Positions 1-11,500 of a DNA stretch of 64,000 nucleotides are shown here, piece after piece. This DNA is from Calocera cornea HHB12733. Its lineage: Eukaryota; Basidiomycota; Dacrymycetes; Dacrymycetales; Dacrymycetaceae. A program made the translations under genes and the position numbers. The notes beneath the pieces are model-generated. The model did no database searches. It worked only from the letters and a program-made list of their open reading frames with translations, and was not told the origin of the DNA. Every line of letters starts with the position of its first letter. Positions within the stretch are counted from its first letter, which is position 1. The DNA is taken from assembly GCA_001632435.1 (NCBI GenBank), contig KV423933.1, positions 138,452-202,451 of the forward strand. The letters run 5' to 3'.

Positions 1-90
1 GAGAAGAGGGTTGGAGAGCTGGGGGTGAAGATTGGGGAGGAGGCGAGGGAGAAGAAGTTCGAGATTGTCGTGGGGAACTACGCGGACTAA
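1..90 (+). CDS. 3' end of a truncated gene, product unknown
   Basis: Frame 1 is open from the window edge to a TAA at 88-90 and gives 29 residues ending in KFEIVVGNYAD. The stretch is rich in Glu and Lys and looks like the charged end of a soluble protein. Most of the gene is outside the window, so no family can be named. It is read as coding because the frame is open, the composition is protein-like and the stop is followed by AT-richer DNA. Confidence 0.45.
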   Translation, partial: EKRVGELGVKIGEEAREKKFEIVVGNYAD

Positions 91-911
91 ATGCACACTG
101 CACGCCAAGAGGCATGCCGTGCCGTGCAGATGTGTAAATTAAACACAACGTGATCGTCCGCACAAACGCAATCTGCGGTGCCTCACCATGCACTAAGAAT
201 GAGCTTGCTTATCCGGCGTAGGCGCATATATGTAGCCCAAGTACGCGCCAACGCTGACTACTGCTAGCAGTCACGTGACTACTTTTCTCACGTATTCCGA
301 AGAGCACGATGCCTCCGGAAGACGCGCCGCCCATCACACATCCTGTTTCTATGCGGCGGAACTATGCGGCGGAAGGGCTGAAAATTTCCACGCACAGGTT
401 GTTCTGATGACGCGGGGCACAGTCATGGCCCATGCGCGGCTTTTCGCCCACCCGTTTTCCTCTTGCCCGCGTCGCTTTCCCCCCATCTCTTGATCCCAGA
501 CCACCACCATGCTCCCTCGTCTCGGCTTATACGCTCGTCGGCACTCTTTCGCTCCCCTCTTTCTTCGTCCCACCCGTCTTCATCACTGTCTTGTTTTCCG
601 CTCCATTCTGCCGCACCTCCGTTCCGTTCCGTCAAATCTGCACACCGACGAACGCAACGTCCCTCCGACAACGGTTCAGGAAGAGAGCACATCGCAGACT
701 CCAACGAGTGGCATGACGCCGGAGTCGGAAGGATCCCACAACCAAACCGATGCTCCGTATCCACCTTCACTGGCTGACGGCAACAGGCTTGTGGATGACT
801 CAACGTTGAAGTGGGTCGACTCTCCTACGTTAGACGACTTGAGCCGAGCGAAACAGATTTGTTGCTTTTGTATAGTATGCAACGCAAATGCTAACTTGGT
901 CATAAGATTAT
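91..911. other. Intergenic, no gene seen
   Basis: No frame here looks like a conserved protein. The only site that stands out is a CACGTG palindrome near 270 (GTCACGTGAC), the kind of site bound by bHLH factors; its use is not shown. Confidence 0.4.
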
Positions 912-1914
912 GGAGTTATCTTCTAGAATACGTCAAAATTTGGGGCGAAAATCTAGAATACGGTTGGGGTCCACAATAATCTACGCTACGGTCCCTCTCG
1001 TTGGTCATGCGCTGAGCTGTTCCTCATGAAATCAGTTTTTGTCAAATGAATTATGTTATAGTACTCTGCATCCCTGACGCTCCTGCAACACAGACATTTT
1101 GGGAACAAACCGAAGTGAACAAATGACGCTTGGCCTGGAGTCCTGCGGGCAACTTACAATTTCTCCCACATTTCAGTGGAGCTATCCTCTGGTTTGCCCT
1201 CGTTTCAGGGATTTTCGTCTCGTCTGCCCGCGCGGCAAGAATCGTCTCCTTTGCCCAAACCCTGACCCTCGTGACACGCATTCATTGGTACACGGTTTTA
1301 GTAAACAAACAAATACACTGGACAATGGGTCATAGGGGTCTCTGACTCCGCCCCGGCCCATGAAGCTAACAATGAGATATATATCATGCCTATTCATGGC
1401 CACTCTAGCAATCTGGGTGACATCTGAGAGCTATCACTATGCATCTCTGATATATACTTTTGATATTGAGGGAGGAGCATGACTCTCTAGCACTCATTGT
1501 CATAGTCGAAATTCCATGGGCCCCCGGACACCCCACCAGCAGCTCATGCCATTTTGAAAGCATTTTGACTGACATGGCAACCGGCCAGGGTCCCCTCCGG
1601 CAGGGCAGCGAAGATGAGTTCTGACGGGCGGGCACACAAGACAAAAGTCCCTGACAAGAGGGCAATCTGGAGGATAGCTCCATTTCAGTGATTCCAAGGT
1701 GGATTCAATTCTACACAAGACATTATGCTACAGGGGCTATCGAGTGTGCGCTTAGGGGTAATCCAATGCAACTTATTAGACGCAATCTTTCAGGTTCATG
1801 AGCAACAGCTCAGCGCGCAACCAACGAGAGGGACCGTATCATAGATTATTGTGGACCGCAACCGTATTCTAGATTTTCGCCCCAAATTTCGACGTATTCT
1901 AGAAGATAACTCCC
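912..1914. mobile_element. Non-autonomous element with long inverted terminal repeats
   Basis: The left end (about 912-1030) and the right end (about 1795-1914) are inverted copies that match over roughly 115 bp with few differences; both begin GGAGTTATCTTCTAGAATAC. A second inverted match lies further in, at 1165-1240 against 1612-1690, so the arms are about 0.3 kb long with a diverged stretch between. GATT precedes the left end and follows the right end at similar spacing, a possible target duplication. No transposase frame is present, so this is read as a MITE-like or foldback element moved in trans. The family is not known. Confidence 0.75.
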
Positions 1915-2430
1915 TGATTCCGGTCTCGACGCCGTCACGAAGTACTGCACGGAATCGCTTGGTAACCACGCCTATGTACGATGGATGCCTCACGGAGAAG
2001 ACCGTCTCAGCTGTCTTTTAATCACTCCACCTCGAAATGGATTCGGAACCTACGGGACAGTGGAGGTCATCAACATTGGGGACTGGAAACCTCACGGGGG
2101 CCAATGCCATATTGGCTGCCGTTTGCTCCGCGAACGTCGGATCGCGTTCGGAAGTGATGGGAACGGAAGGACTGCTAGAGCACCTGGGGTAGCTCGTAGC
2201 TTTCTCGCTATTGAAAACTGCATACAGGCAAGAGAATTGAACCCAATTAACGATACGTTCACTTTTCTGTCAGTTTCAGACTTCTATGAGCAGCGCTTTG
2301 ATATGCTTCAAGCTGCATGTAGTATGGCCCAGGCAGCCGACTCGCCACGTAGTACACTGACTCGGTGTCAGGCAGCTATATGCACATAACGACCATCAGA
2401 CCTGCAGCGCCCTGATATTGCGTCGAGCGC
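1915..2430. other. Intergenic, no gene seen
   Basis: This is the DNA between the inverted-repeat element and the 3' end of the first reductase. An open frame at 1985-2389 has no recognisable features and is treated as chance. Confidence 0.4.
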
Positions 2431-3665
2431 CTATTCCGTGACGCGGAAGACGACCTTGCCGACGATGCCCTTGTGAGCGAGCTCGAACGCCTCTGTCGCC
2501 TGCTCGAGGGTGAACACTGCCCGCAGTCAGTCCGCGGCCTCAATCAATCACAATGTTCCAATCACCTTTCCCCACAAGCGGCGTCAGATGCCCCTCCGCT
2601 GCCTCCTGCACAAGCGTCTCCAGCTCCTTCTGCACCATGAGCGTATTATGCGGCACCCACTGTACGCCCTCCGGCACACGGGGACGCATCCACCACGTGG
2701 CCACGTTAAACAGCAGACGGCCGTACCAGGGGAACTTGACCCCCCAGTTCTGCTCGATCACCGCCGTGCCGGGGGAGGTGGTTATCTCGATGAGGCTGGG
2801 GACGGGGCGTTGGGGTGCAAGATAGGGGATCCATTGACCGGGAGTGCCGAGCGTGGAGAAGACGACGTCGAGGGAGCGCTTGGGGATGACCTTGAGGGGA
2901 TCGGTGGTCTTGTAGTCGATCACTGCGGATAGGGTTAGGGGCATATATGCGGAGGGGAAGGTGCATATATGCGGCGAGAGAGCAGATGAGAGACGCACCT
3001 TCGTCGACGTAAGGATATAGTTCCTTTAGCTGAACAACTTTGGACGTCGACACGGTCGTAGTGATGTGCTTGAAGCCAAAGTGGTAGTGCGCGAGCTGGA
3101 TAGCCAGGTGGCCAACACCGCCCACTACACGACATGTTCAGCCTCATTGCCCATACTGACGACAGTGAAAGTGCTCACTTCCACCCGTGATAAAGATCGA
3201 CTCCTTCGCGCCCTTGTGCTTCGCGATGGCCTGCAGGGCCGTCAGGCCGTTCGCGGGCAGGCAGCTCGCCTCCTCCCAGGAGAGGTTCGCCGGCTTGCGC
3301 GCGCAGTCCGTGGCCTCGACGAGGATATACTCCTGGTACACCCCCTTCCTGCTAATAGGCACAGCACCCACAATCTCCTCGCCCTCCTTCCAGCCCAGTG
3401 CCTTCGCGCCCTCCCCCGCGCCCTCCACGACGCCCGCAAAGTCGATGCCCATCCCGTCCGGAATCGAGAACACACCCAGAATGCGTGTGATGCCGATGAG
3501 GAAGCCCCATTCTGCTGGGGCGATCGATGCGGCCTTGACGCGCACGAGGAGGGAGGATGAGGATGCGGGCAGGACGGGCTTGGGGATGTGCTGCAGGGTG
3601 AGGGACTTTGCGGGCGGGCCGTACGCCGTTTGGATCAGAGCGCGCATGAGGGTGTCGTCTGCCAT
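2431..3665 (-). CDS. Medium-chain dehydrogenase/reductase (zinc-independent, quinone-reductase-like), copy 1
   Basis: Four exons join in frame: 3665-3179, 3124-2999, 2922-2566 and 2516-2431, giving about 351 residues. The start is the ATG at 3665 (MADDTLMRALIQTAYG). The N-terminal GroES-like part is followed by the nucleotide-binding turn ITGGMGGVGHLAIQLA, the glycine-rich motif of the MDR fold. No zinc-ligand cysteine set is visible, which fits NAD(P)H-dependent quinone or enoyl reductases of this superfamily. The end is VFTLEQATEAFELAHKGIVG, the usual MDR C-terminus. Exon sizes match copy 2 (487, 126, 351/357 and 86 nt), so the two arose by duplication. The last intron has a weak GTGATT donor. 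The substrate cannot be told. Confidence 0.9.
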
Positions 3666-4269
3666 TATTGTTGGATGATTCTGCGGGGATTACAGGATTA
3701 CGAAGCCTGGCTTATAAGCCGGAACCACAGGAGACATTCCCCGATGTGCACCTACATTTCGAGAACGTTTGACAGGCAGGGACGCGTTCTTGCACTGCCT
3801 GCCAAGTGAGGTATCGGCAGGGCCACATCATCCACCGCCGCCGGTCCCTGAGACCCTGCCTCATCTGATCACGTGACATGGCCATTGCCCTACATCCTGT
3901 CCCCCTCACAGTGAGTCATGACTACAATTTTGAGCTCCAAACTCTGCCCCTGCCATCCGGTCAAGAGCCGAGCCATAAAACTGTCCCTTGGGGGAAGAAG
4001 TGTAGTAACTTTTCCGACAGTGTGCTACTTTGCCCCATGCCAAGCGGTGCCAAGCCTCCTTCCCCGAGTGCCCGAGTGCCGTAAGGGCCCTGCGCGTCCC
4101 TGCCGGCAACAGGGCGGACGCGTCCCTCCTCCCCTCCAGTCCAGTATTATTGACGTATGCAAGCTCCTCGAGGATGTCGCATCCCCCTCTATCATAGCGA
4201 GCTATAAAGCCGGATTCGTAATCCATCATCCTCGCATAAAGGCCCCATCTACTGTTGACCCATCCAACA
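3666..4269. promoter_or_regulatory. Shared divergent promoter of the two reductases
   Basis: This 604-bp stretch separates two genes that point away from each other. Both sides carry a related core: TATAAGCC or TATAAAGCC, followed by a TTCGTAATCC block, then ATCATCCAACA or ACCCATCCAACA before the ATG. The inverted duplication therefore includes promoter DNA. A TCACGTGAC palindrome lies near 3868, roughly mid-way, and could serve both genes. The role of these sites is inferred from position only. Confidence 0.6.
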
Positions 4270-5499
4270 ATGGCAGACGACACCCTCATGCGCGCGCTGA
4301 TCCAAACAGCGTACGGCCCGCCCGCAAAGTCCCTCACCCTGCAGCGCATTCCCAAACCCGTGCTCGACCCCTCTTCGACCTCCCTCCTCGTGCACATCCG
4401 CGCCGCGTCCATAGCGCCCTCCGAGTGGGGCCTCCTGGCGGGCTACGCCCGCGCCTTCGGCGTCTTCCATATCCCCTTCGGGATGGGGATCGACTTTGCG
4501 GGCGTTGTCGAAGGCGTGGGGGAGGGGGCAAAAGCTCTCGGGTGGAGAGAGGGTGAGGAGGTCATGGGATGCGTGCCGATCACGAGGAGGGGGACGTATC
4601 AGGAGTATGTGGTTGTTGAGCCGTTCAACTGCGCGAGGAAGCCACGGAACTTGAGCTGGGAGGAGGCGAGCTCTTTGCCGGGCAATGGGTTGACGGCGCT
4701 GCAGGCGCTGGAGAAGCATAAGGGCGAGAATAAGTCAATTCTGATTACTGGTGGGAGTGAGTGCTTCCCTTTGGCTGCGTCTGGGATGGGAAGGCTGACC
4801 ATGGCGGCGCGTATCAAGTGGGCGGCGTTGGACATCTAGCCGTCCAGCTCGCGCACCACACCTTCGGGTTCAAGCATATCATCACGACGGTGTCGACGTC
4901 GAAGGTCGACCGCCTGAAAGAGCTGTATCCGTATGTGGACCAAGGTAAGTTTTGTTTGCCGTTCTGTGCCCCATATTTGCACTCTAAGCCGCCTCCCAGT
5001 GATCGACTACAAAACCACCGACCCTCTCAAAGTGGTCCCAAAGCACTCGCTCGACGTCGTCTTCTCCACGCTCAGCAGTCCTGGTCAATGGACCGCCTAC
5101 CTCGCGCCTCAGCGACCCGTCCCCACACTGATCGAGATAACCACCTCGCCCGGGTCCGCCGTCATGGAGGAGACCTGGGGGATCAAGTTCCCCTGGTACG
5201 GCCGGCTGCTGTTCGACGTAGCGGAGTGGTGGATGCGCCCGCGCATGCCCAAGGGCGTGAAGTTCATCGCGCACAGTACGCTGCAGAGGGACGTTGAGCT
5301 GCTGGCGGAGGAGGCAGCAAAGGGGCATGTCAGGCCACTCGTAGGCAGAGGTACGCATATTCGTCGTCTGTGGGCTGCAGTGGCGTTGAGGCAGAGCTGA
5401 TCGAGCGCCACAGTGTTCACCCTTGAGGAAGGGGCCGAGGCGTTCGAGCTCTTGCACAAGGGCATCGTCGGCAAGGTCGTCTTCCGCGTTTCCGAATAG
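4270..5499 (+). CDS. Medium-chain dehydrogenase/reductase, copy 2
   Basis: Exons 4270-4756, 4819-4944, 5000-5350 and 5414-5499 join in frame to give 349 residues with stop TAG at 5497-5499. The protein begins MADDTLMRALIQTAYGPP like copy 1 and keeps the ITGGMGGVGHLAVQLA nucleotide-binding turn and the C-terminal FELLHKGIVGKVVFRVSE. The three intron positions and phases are the same as in copy 1. Differences are spread along the protein, so the two copies have had time to diverge. It probably reduces a small carbonyl or quinone with NAD(P)H in the cytosol; this follows from the family and no substrate residue is diagnostic. Confidence 0.9.
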
Positions 5500-7587
5500 C
5501 GCACAACAACCTGCCTGAAGCCCGAAGAGAGGGTCGCAACGACCTTGCTGAGGGACAGCGGATCCATGCTGCGGGCACCCAATGTAATTTCACTTATCGG
5601 GAACAGCGCGTAATGCATCGGTGCATGACAGAAACCCTCCAATATCCCCCGCCCACCCTTGCGGGTCCCTAATTTTGCTCAAAATTTGCGTTTTCTGGTC
5701 GGGGGATGAATGATATCCTGGAGTGGGATTCTCGTCGCTGTCGGTGATGGTGACGGGTTTGATGTTGATGTTGATGTGATGTGACGAGTGCGCCGAGGCG
5801 AGGGAGGCGATCGGGCTTTGCAAGGGAGGTCCGCCGTGATATATGACGGGGGGAAGCACCCGCTGTGCGGGGTTGCGAGTTACGAGTCGCGGACATTGAG
5901 TGATCGCATATTCCCGGCACGGCTGCTCTTACGGCTGCTCTTCACACTCATGCAGCTTCTGCTACTCTTCACTCCAGACACCCACCCTTCCAGTCAGTTT
6001 TCCTAACCCTGCTCAACCATCAAGGCACGCAGAACTCGGTGAGTCACTTGCCAAGTGTCGAGCAAACCCTCGCTTGTTCCCCCGCTTCTCCGGCCCACGC
6101 ATCCCGGACTTTCTGCCACCTGCCGAGGCATCTCCCAGGGCAGCGGTGAGACACCGCGTCATTCGCCTTCCCAGCCCCGGATGAAGATGCCCCAACTACA
6201 CCTGATGCGCACAGGTGGCCACGCAAGCCGCAACGCCGCGGACCACATGCGTGGTGGTAGCACTAGTACTGGACTGTGATACAGACTGTACAAGTACACA
6301 GACCCAAGACATTCACACGCCAGCAGTTCATCTCGGCCTCCGACACAACAGGCCACTCCCCAGCAAGAGCACCACGTGCACCCGGTCCTGGTGCGTGCGC
6401 TCCCGTGCCCAGGCGGGTCAGCGCGCGCGAGCCCATCAGACGCCTCGCGTGCGCGTGCCAGAGCGCGCTTCTGGCTTCTGGCTTCTCCCGACTGAGGCGA
6501 CGTGGCCATGATCCTGCCAGCGCTGCATGGATCCGCGGGTTCCTGTACGGATGTGCCCTTGCGCACCGGTCTGGCCTGAGTACTGCCTTCCCGCCCACAC
6601 CGTCGCTCGCGGTAAACTGAATGCGAACTGCGAGGAGCGGTGCACGGAGCAGAAAGTTACTTGCGAGGCCGCCGTAACGGTGTGCAGTGCCGCCTGAGCG
6701 GAGCGATTGCGCGATTGCGCGGCGATTGATTGATGTTAAGTGCGCTGCTGGGTTGATGGGGGGATGTCCGCCGAGGCAGGGGATAGCCGACTGGGACGAA
6801 GAAGCAGAATCTGGCCGTGAGTGCCGAGCTGGACTTCGGAGAACGGGGCGCGGAGCGAAGAGTGAATTCAGTTGTACTTCAGGGTGGGCCGCGAGACGCC
6901 GGAAAGGCGGAGTGGGGAAGACGTCAGAGGTTGATCGATGATGGGCGATCTGATGGGTAGATGCAGATGGGCAGACGAGAATCTTGCCCGATCTAAGGCC
7001 CTGTGACGAGTGAGTCGGTGGTGGTGGATTGACGTGCGGCGCGGAGGGTGAAAAGCAGACGGAGCTGTGGTTGTGCCTCTCAATCCCCCCTCGGCCCTGT
7101 GCCACCACCAGTGACCGGTCCAGCGACTGGATACCACTGGGACAGCGGACAGCGCAAGAAAGGGAGCGCAAATATATTGGACCTCGTGCAAGCACGTGCA
7201 CAGCCGACGGCGGAAGGCTCGCGAATCCGAGGGAGAGGCAAGTACTGGTCTTGCCCGTTCAGGCCAGGGTGAGGGTCGAGTGTCTCGGACTGGCCGGAGT
7301 GTGTTGGAATACCCGGTCGGTCGTCAGGCGATGCGCGTGCGACGAGGCGACGGCTCATTGTCTTCTCCACAGCTCGTCCAGACGCAGAAAACTACTTATA
7401 CCATCGGCCAGGTGCGGCTGCAACAGGGCTAGTCGCGTTCGTATCTCGTTGGCTGCGGGACATGCCCGTGCTTGACCTCCTCGACGCAACACACTCTCCG
7501 CGCACTCCCGCCCCCGCTGCCACTCTCCCCCTTCCAGCCACCTCCCCCCTGGCCCACTCCCACCCAACGCAACACCAACAACAAGCG
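5500..7587. other. Long intergenic region, no supported gene
   Basis: About 2.1 kb between the second reductase and the membrane-protein gene. The longest frame, a 312-codon minus-strand frame at 6263-7201, has scattered composition with no conserved block, and antisense frames of similar quality overlap it. Pyrimidine-rich DNA before 7588 (7490-7580) is typical of a fungal core promoter and 5' leader. Nothing else was recognised. Confidence 0.5.
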
Positions 7588-8324
7588 ATGGGCCGCCCGC
7601 ACCTCTCCCTCCCGCCAACGCTGCTCGACAGCCTCTTCCACACCCTGCGCCTCACCCTCGGCGCCCGCACCGACCTCTCCCGCGCGCTCGTCTCCTCAGT
7701 CCTCTTCCTCACCCTCTTCCTCGCTCTCCTCCTCGCGCCCCTCGCACCCTCCCCGGCGGTCGGCATCCCCCTAGCGCTGCATGGAGCGGGCACATGGGCC
7801 CTGCTCATGGTGCTCGAGTGGGAGGGCCCGAGCTACTCGCACGGCACCCGCGTCGGCAGGCTCCCCCAGTACCTCCTGGGGCTCACCAACCTCTTCGCGG
7901 GGTTGGCCCTGCTCAGGCTGGCAGTGCACGGGCTGATGGTGTGCACGGTCTGGAGGGGTGACTGGGCGACGGCCGCGGGGCAGAACTACCCCATGTACTC
8001 GCTCCGGTCGGGAGCGGGGTGCGCCCTGACCGTCGGCCTGGCGCTCATGCACTGGCACGTCGCGCGCAAGTCCCTGCGAAAGGGTGCGTTCTTGTCCTTG
8101 CCCCCATCCTTCTGAACTACAGTTGCTGACTGCCGCATACAGGCGCAGGAATCCCGCACCAGCCTGCCCCGCTCGGCCCACCACGCCGGCTGAGCCGCTG
8201 CGGTGTGCGAGCGGGACGACCCCGCCCTCCGGCGCTGAGAAGGGTCAGCTCCGTCGCTACCCTCCCGCCGTACTCGGCTCCTAGTACGCCGAGGGAGCCA
8301 CCGCCGCCGCCTTACTACGAGTGA
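7588..8324 (+). CDS. Small multi-pass membrane protein with a PPxY-type tail, family unknown
   Basis: Exon 1 is 7588-8083; a 59-bp intron follows and exon 2 is 8143-8324, giving about 225 residues. Exon 1 encodes about four hydrophobic segments, around residues 35-55, 62-75, 90-115 and 133-155. Exon 2 encodes a Pro/Arg-rich cytosolic-type tail that ends PPPPPYYE and contains LPPY a little earlier. PPxY and LPxY are ligands of WW domains such as those in Nedd4/Rsp5 ubiquitin ligases, so the tail may recruit such a ligase; that is inference. No known family was recognised. The start is the ATG after the CAACAACAAGCG leader. Confidence 0.75.
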
Positions 8325-8584
8325 GCTTCCCGGGAGCAGTGAAGGGATATACAATAGTGGAAGGGGGGGGGGGGGGGGTCTCAGCGGTGCGCTGCAGGTC
8401 ACGATGCGGACGATATGACAGCACACGACGCGGAGATGTTCATTGAATGTAGTCAGGGTCGAAGGACGGTGTCACGAACGGTGAACGTCGGTTACGAGAG
8501 TCGCAGACTCGATGATGTATTGGCTGAGGCGATACAGCATGATACCACTGTAGTATACAACCTAGAGAATTACTGATGCCCAAT
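8325..8584. repeat. Intergenic spacer with a 16-base poly-G run
   Basis: The spacer between two convergent genes holds an uninterrupted run of G at 8363-8378. Such a run is unstable in replication and could form a G-quadruplex, but it could also be a site of sequencing error. Confidence 0.6.
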
Positions 8585-11500
8585 TCATGATGCCGCCTGC
8601 TCGGCACTTGCACCATTGGCGGGTGCAGGGGCTGGTATCGAAACTGCTGCGGGAGCCGATGCCACCTCGACGCTCTTCTTCCACGCGGCATCTACCAGGC
8701 GCGAGAGCACCTCGTCCCTTCCGCCCACAGCCGCCCCATAGTAACTCGGGTTGCTGCTCAGCCTCCTGGCTAAGAAGGTCCAGGAGAGCATGTCCACCGC
8801 GTCCTGCTTGGACCTCGCCAAGCCCGCCTTCTTCTTCTGCCCAAACCAGCGCGCATACACCTCCCCCTCGTCCTCCAACAACGCGGACTCGAGCGGCTGC
8901 CCCCGCTCCAGGAAGCGCATATACGTGTCCCGCTGCTCCGCCTGGCACATGAGATGCACCCGCCCGGGCACACCGTGCTGCACCGCCAGACCCTGCATCT
9001 TGACCAGCTCTCGGACGGTGTAGTCCTTCACTTGCCGCTCGGCGCCGTCCCCGCGGATGTACATGTACTGCGCGCCGAGGACGATCACCGCGCTTGCGCG
9101 CACGGGAAGTGTCCAGCAGGTTTCGCGTGGGGCTACCAGAACGCGCACGGTACCTTCCGCATACAGACCCATGACAAGTCGCTTGTCCATCAGAGGGAGG
9201 GCCTCGTGATAAATGCCGATGCCATGTGCCAGAGCGTCCGCGAGATTCGAGTTGCGTAGCCTAGCCAGGATCGGCTGGATGTCCTCCGATGTCAAGCCCG
9301 AGCCTAAGAAGCCTTGCGTATCAAAGTCAATGGCGCATTGCTTGACCAGATCGGCGGCGATCGAGTAGCATTGCGCCCGTGATGGCGCAAAGAATATGGC
9401 GTTCTGTCCCGGAGGGATCGACCGTGCTACCGCGTAGGCCGGCTTGATCATCGCCTTCATCAGTGACGCAGAGTGGGGTATTGTGAAAGTCTGGGTAGTA
9501 ATGTCGAGTGGGGTATCACGGTCGCTGGGCAGGAAGCTATGCGTGAATTGCGGGTATACGTTGAGCCAGTCCGCAAGGGTCGAAGGGTCATTCAACGAGG
9601 CGCTGGTTGCAATAATGCGGATGCGCTGTGTCTGCGATGCGTGAAGAATATTCGTGACTGAAAGTTCGTAAGGTGCGTCCAATGCGTCGATATCTTCAAA
9701 TATGACCAAGCTGATGCGTTTGAGCCAGGTCTCCAAGAACATATTGGAGAACAGGGCGGCAAGAATGGATGCAGGTATGACTTGAATCCCTCCTTTTGTG
9801 GCATCGGAAAGGTCTGCAACGGAATCGACCCTGTTCACGCGGACTCCGGCAATGCGAGTATAGGGCTTGAGGGCCATGATAGCATGTCGGGCGCTAGTGT
9901 GATCCGGCGTCACTACCACAACATCTGATCCAGGGGCCGTTTTCAGGGCTTGCCTACTCGCAGTTAGAGTCGAGTTTCGGAACGCGGGCTATAAACGTAC
10001 CAGATTGCTAGATACGCGACTGTGGATTTCCCGCATGCCGTGGGACCACAAAGCAGCACATTGTGCTGACTATGTACGATCGGCCAGAAGCACTGGGTCT
10101 GTATGGCGTTGAAGTTGGTGATAAGCTGCGCGTATGCGCGACTGATGGTGGCATCCGGGATGGCAGATACCGAGAGCAGTGGCACATCCAACAACTCAGT
10201 GTGGACATCCAGTATTGTGGGGAGCACAATGTCCGTCAGATCGATGGGGATCTCTTGCTCGGCACCCAGCCATTTGTCGGACACAAATCGTATGCAAACT
10301 GAAGCCGGTAGCTTTCCTCCAATGACGGGAATTGTGAAGTCGACATCAATCACATCGGTCCCTTGGTGGAACAGGAGATGATGCCATTGCAGGATATCGA
10401 CACCTTCGTGATCCTCCACCCAGAGCCAGAAGAATTCGGTAGAACCGTGGACTCTGGCACTCCACTCAAAGGATTTCTTGACTGTCACCGCGATTCTTAG
10501 CAGATCAGAGCTGAGTGGCTTGACTGCATAAGAGATAGCCGCACTCGGTAGCTGTTTCGCGGCCCGGAGGAGTGCCGCTCCGTGTCGTTCGTTCATGTGA
10601 ATCAATTGCCCTAGGTCCGCGGCCGTCTGTGTGACGAGATCGGAGACCGGTAGTTCGTCGGCCCATTGCTGGAGGTTGTAGACAACTTCTTGGGACAGTT
10701 CAAACTGAGCAAGAGGATGCTGGTATGGCCACATCCTCATCTCCACGGCCTTGCTCATTGACATGAGCACTGCGGATGCACCTGCCCATTTCTTGCTGAT
10801 CGCAATTTCAAGCAGTGCCCGAATTATGCGCCCACCGTTCTGAACCTGCGTCAATCTGCAGTCTTCTTTCGATGGGCTCATAACTCACCTGTGCAGAATA
10901 GGCTGTATCAGAAACCAATGCAAAGTCTTCGATGTACGCTCGAGATATGTAGCCCTGCAGCAAGATGTTGACCTTTCCCTGGCTCGTATCCGTACCTCCC
11001 TATGGATTGTCAATCACAGCTAACGTCACTGAAAGGACGTCTCTTACCTTCACTTGACATGGGATGACTTCATCCATAAGGTGCTTCAGCTCCGGTATCT
11101 CGTTCTCCCTGACTTGAATTTGATCGAACTGACATCTCGTTAGAAGACGGGAAGGGACATCCGGGGTGGAGAAAACCTCACCTCAGTACTCATACTCAAC
11201 ATGGCCAAGACATCAGCTTCGGACATGACAGGTCGGAATTCCTTGTTGAATGTCTCGATGCTGGTGTGGCGGATATAATACTTTGCAGCAATCCGTCCAA
11301 GGTCCGTGATAGTGAATGCGCCGGTGGACTCGTCGAATTGTACCATACGAGCATCTGCCAGTTTGCGGGCCGCAGCGGTTACCAGAATGTTTCGTCGATT
11401 GCCAAGTTGTGGGTCCTCTGCCGGTTCCTCATGGGTCATACCTGGAAAGCGAAGGTTAAAGTGGTGAAGTTGCTAGTAGTTTGGCTCTCATACCATAAAC

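Noticed and set aside
6263..7201. A 312-codon minus-strand open frame between the second reductase and the membrane-protein gene
   Set aside because: Scattered composition, no conserved block or splice support, and other frames of similar quality overlap it. It looks like chance in GC-rich DNA.
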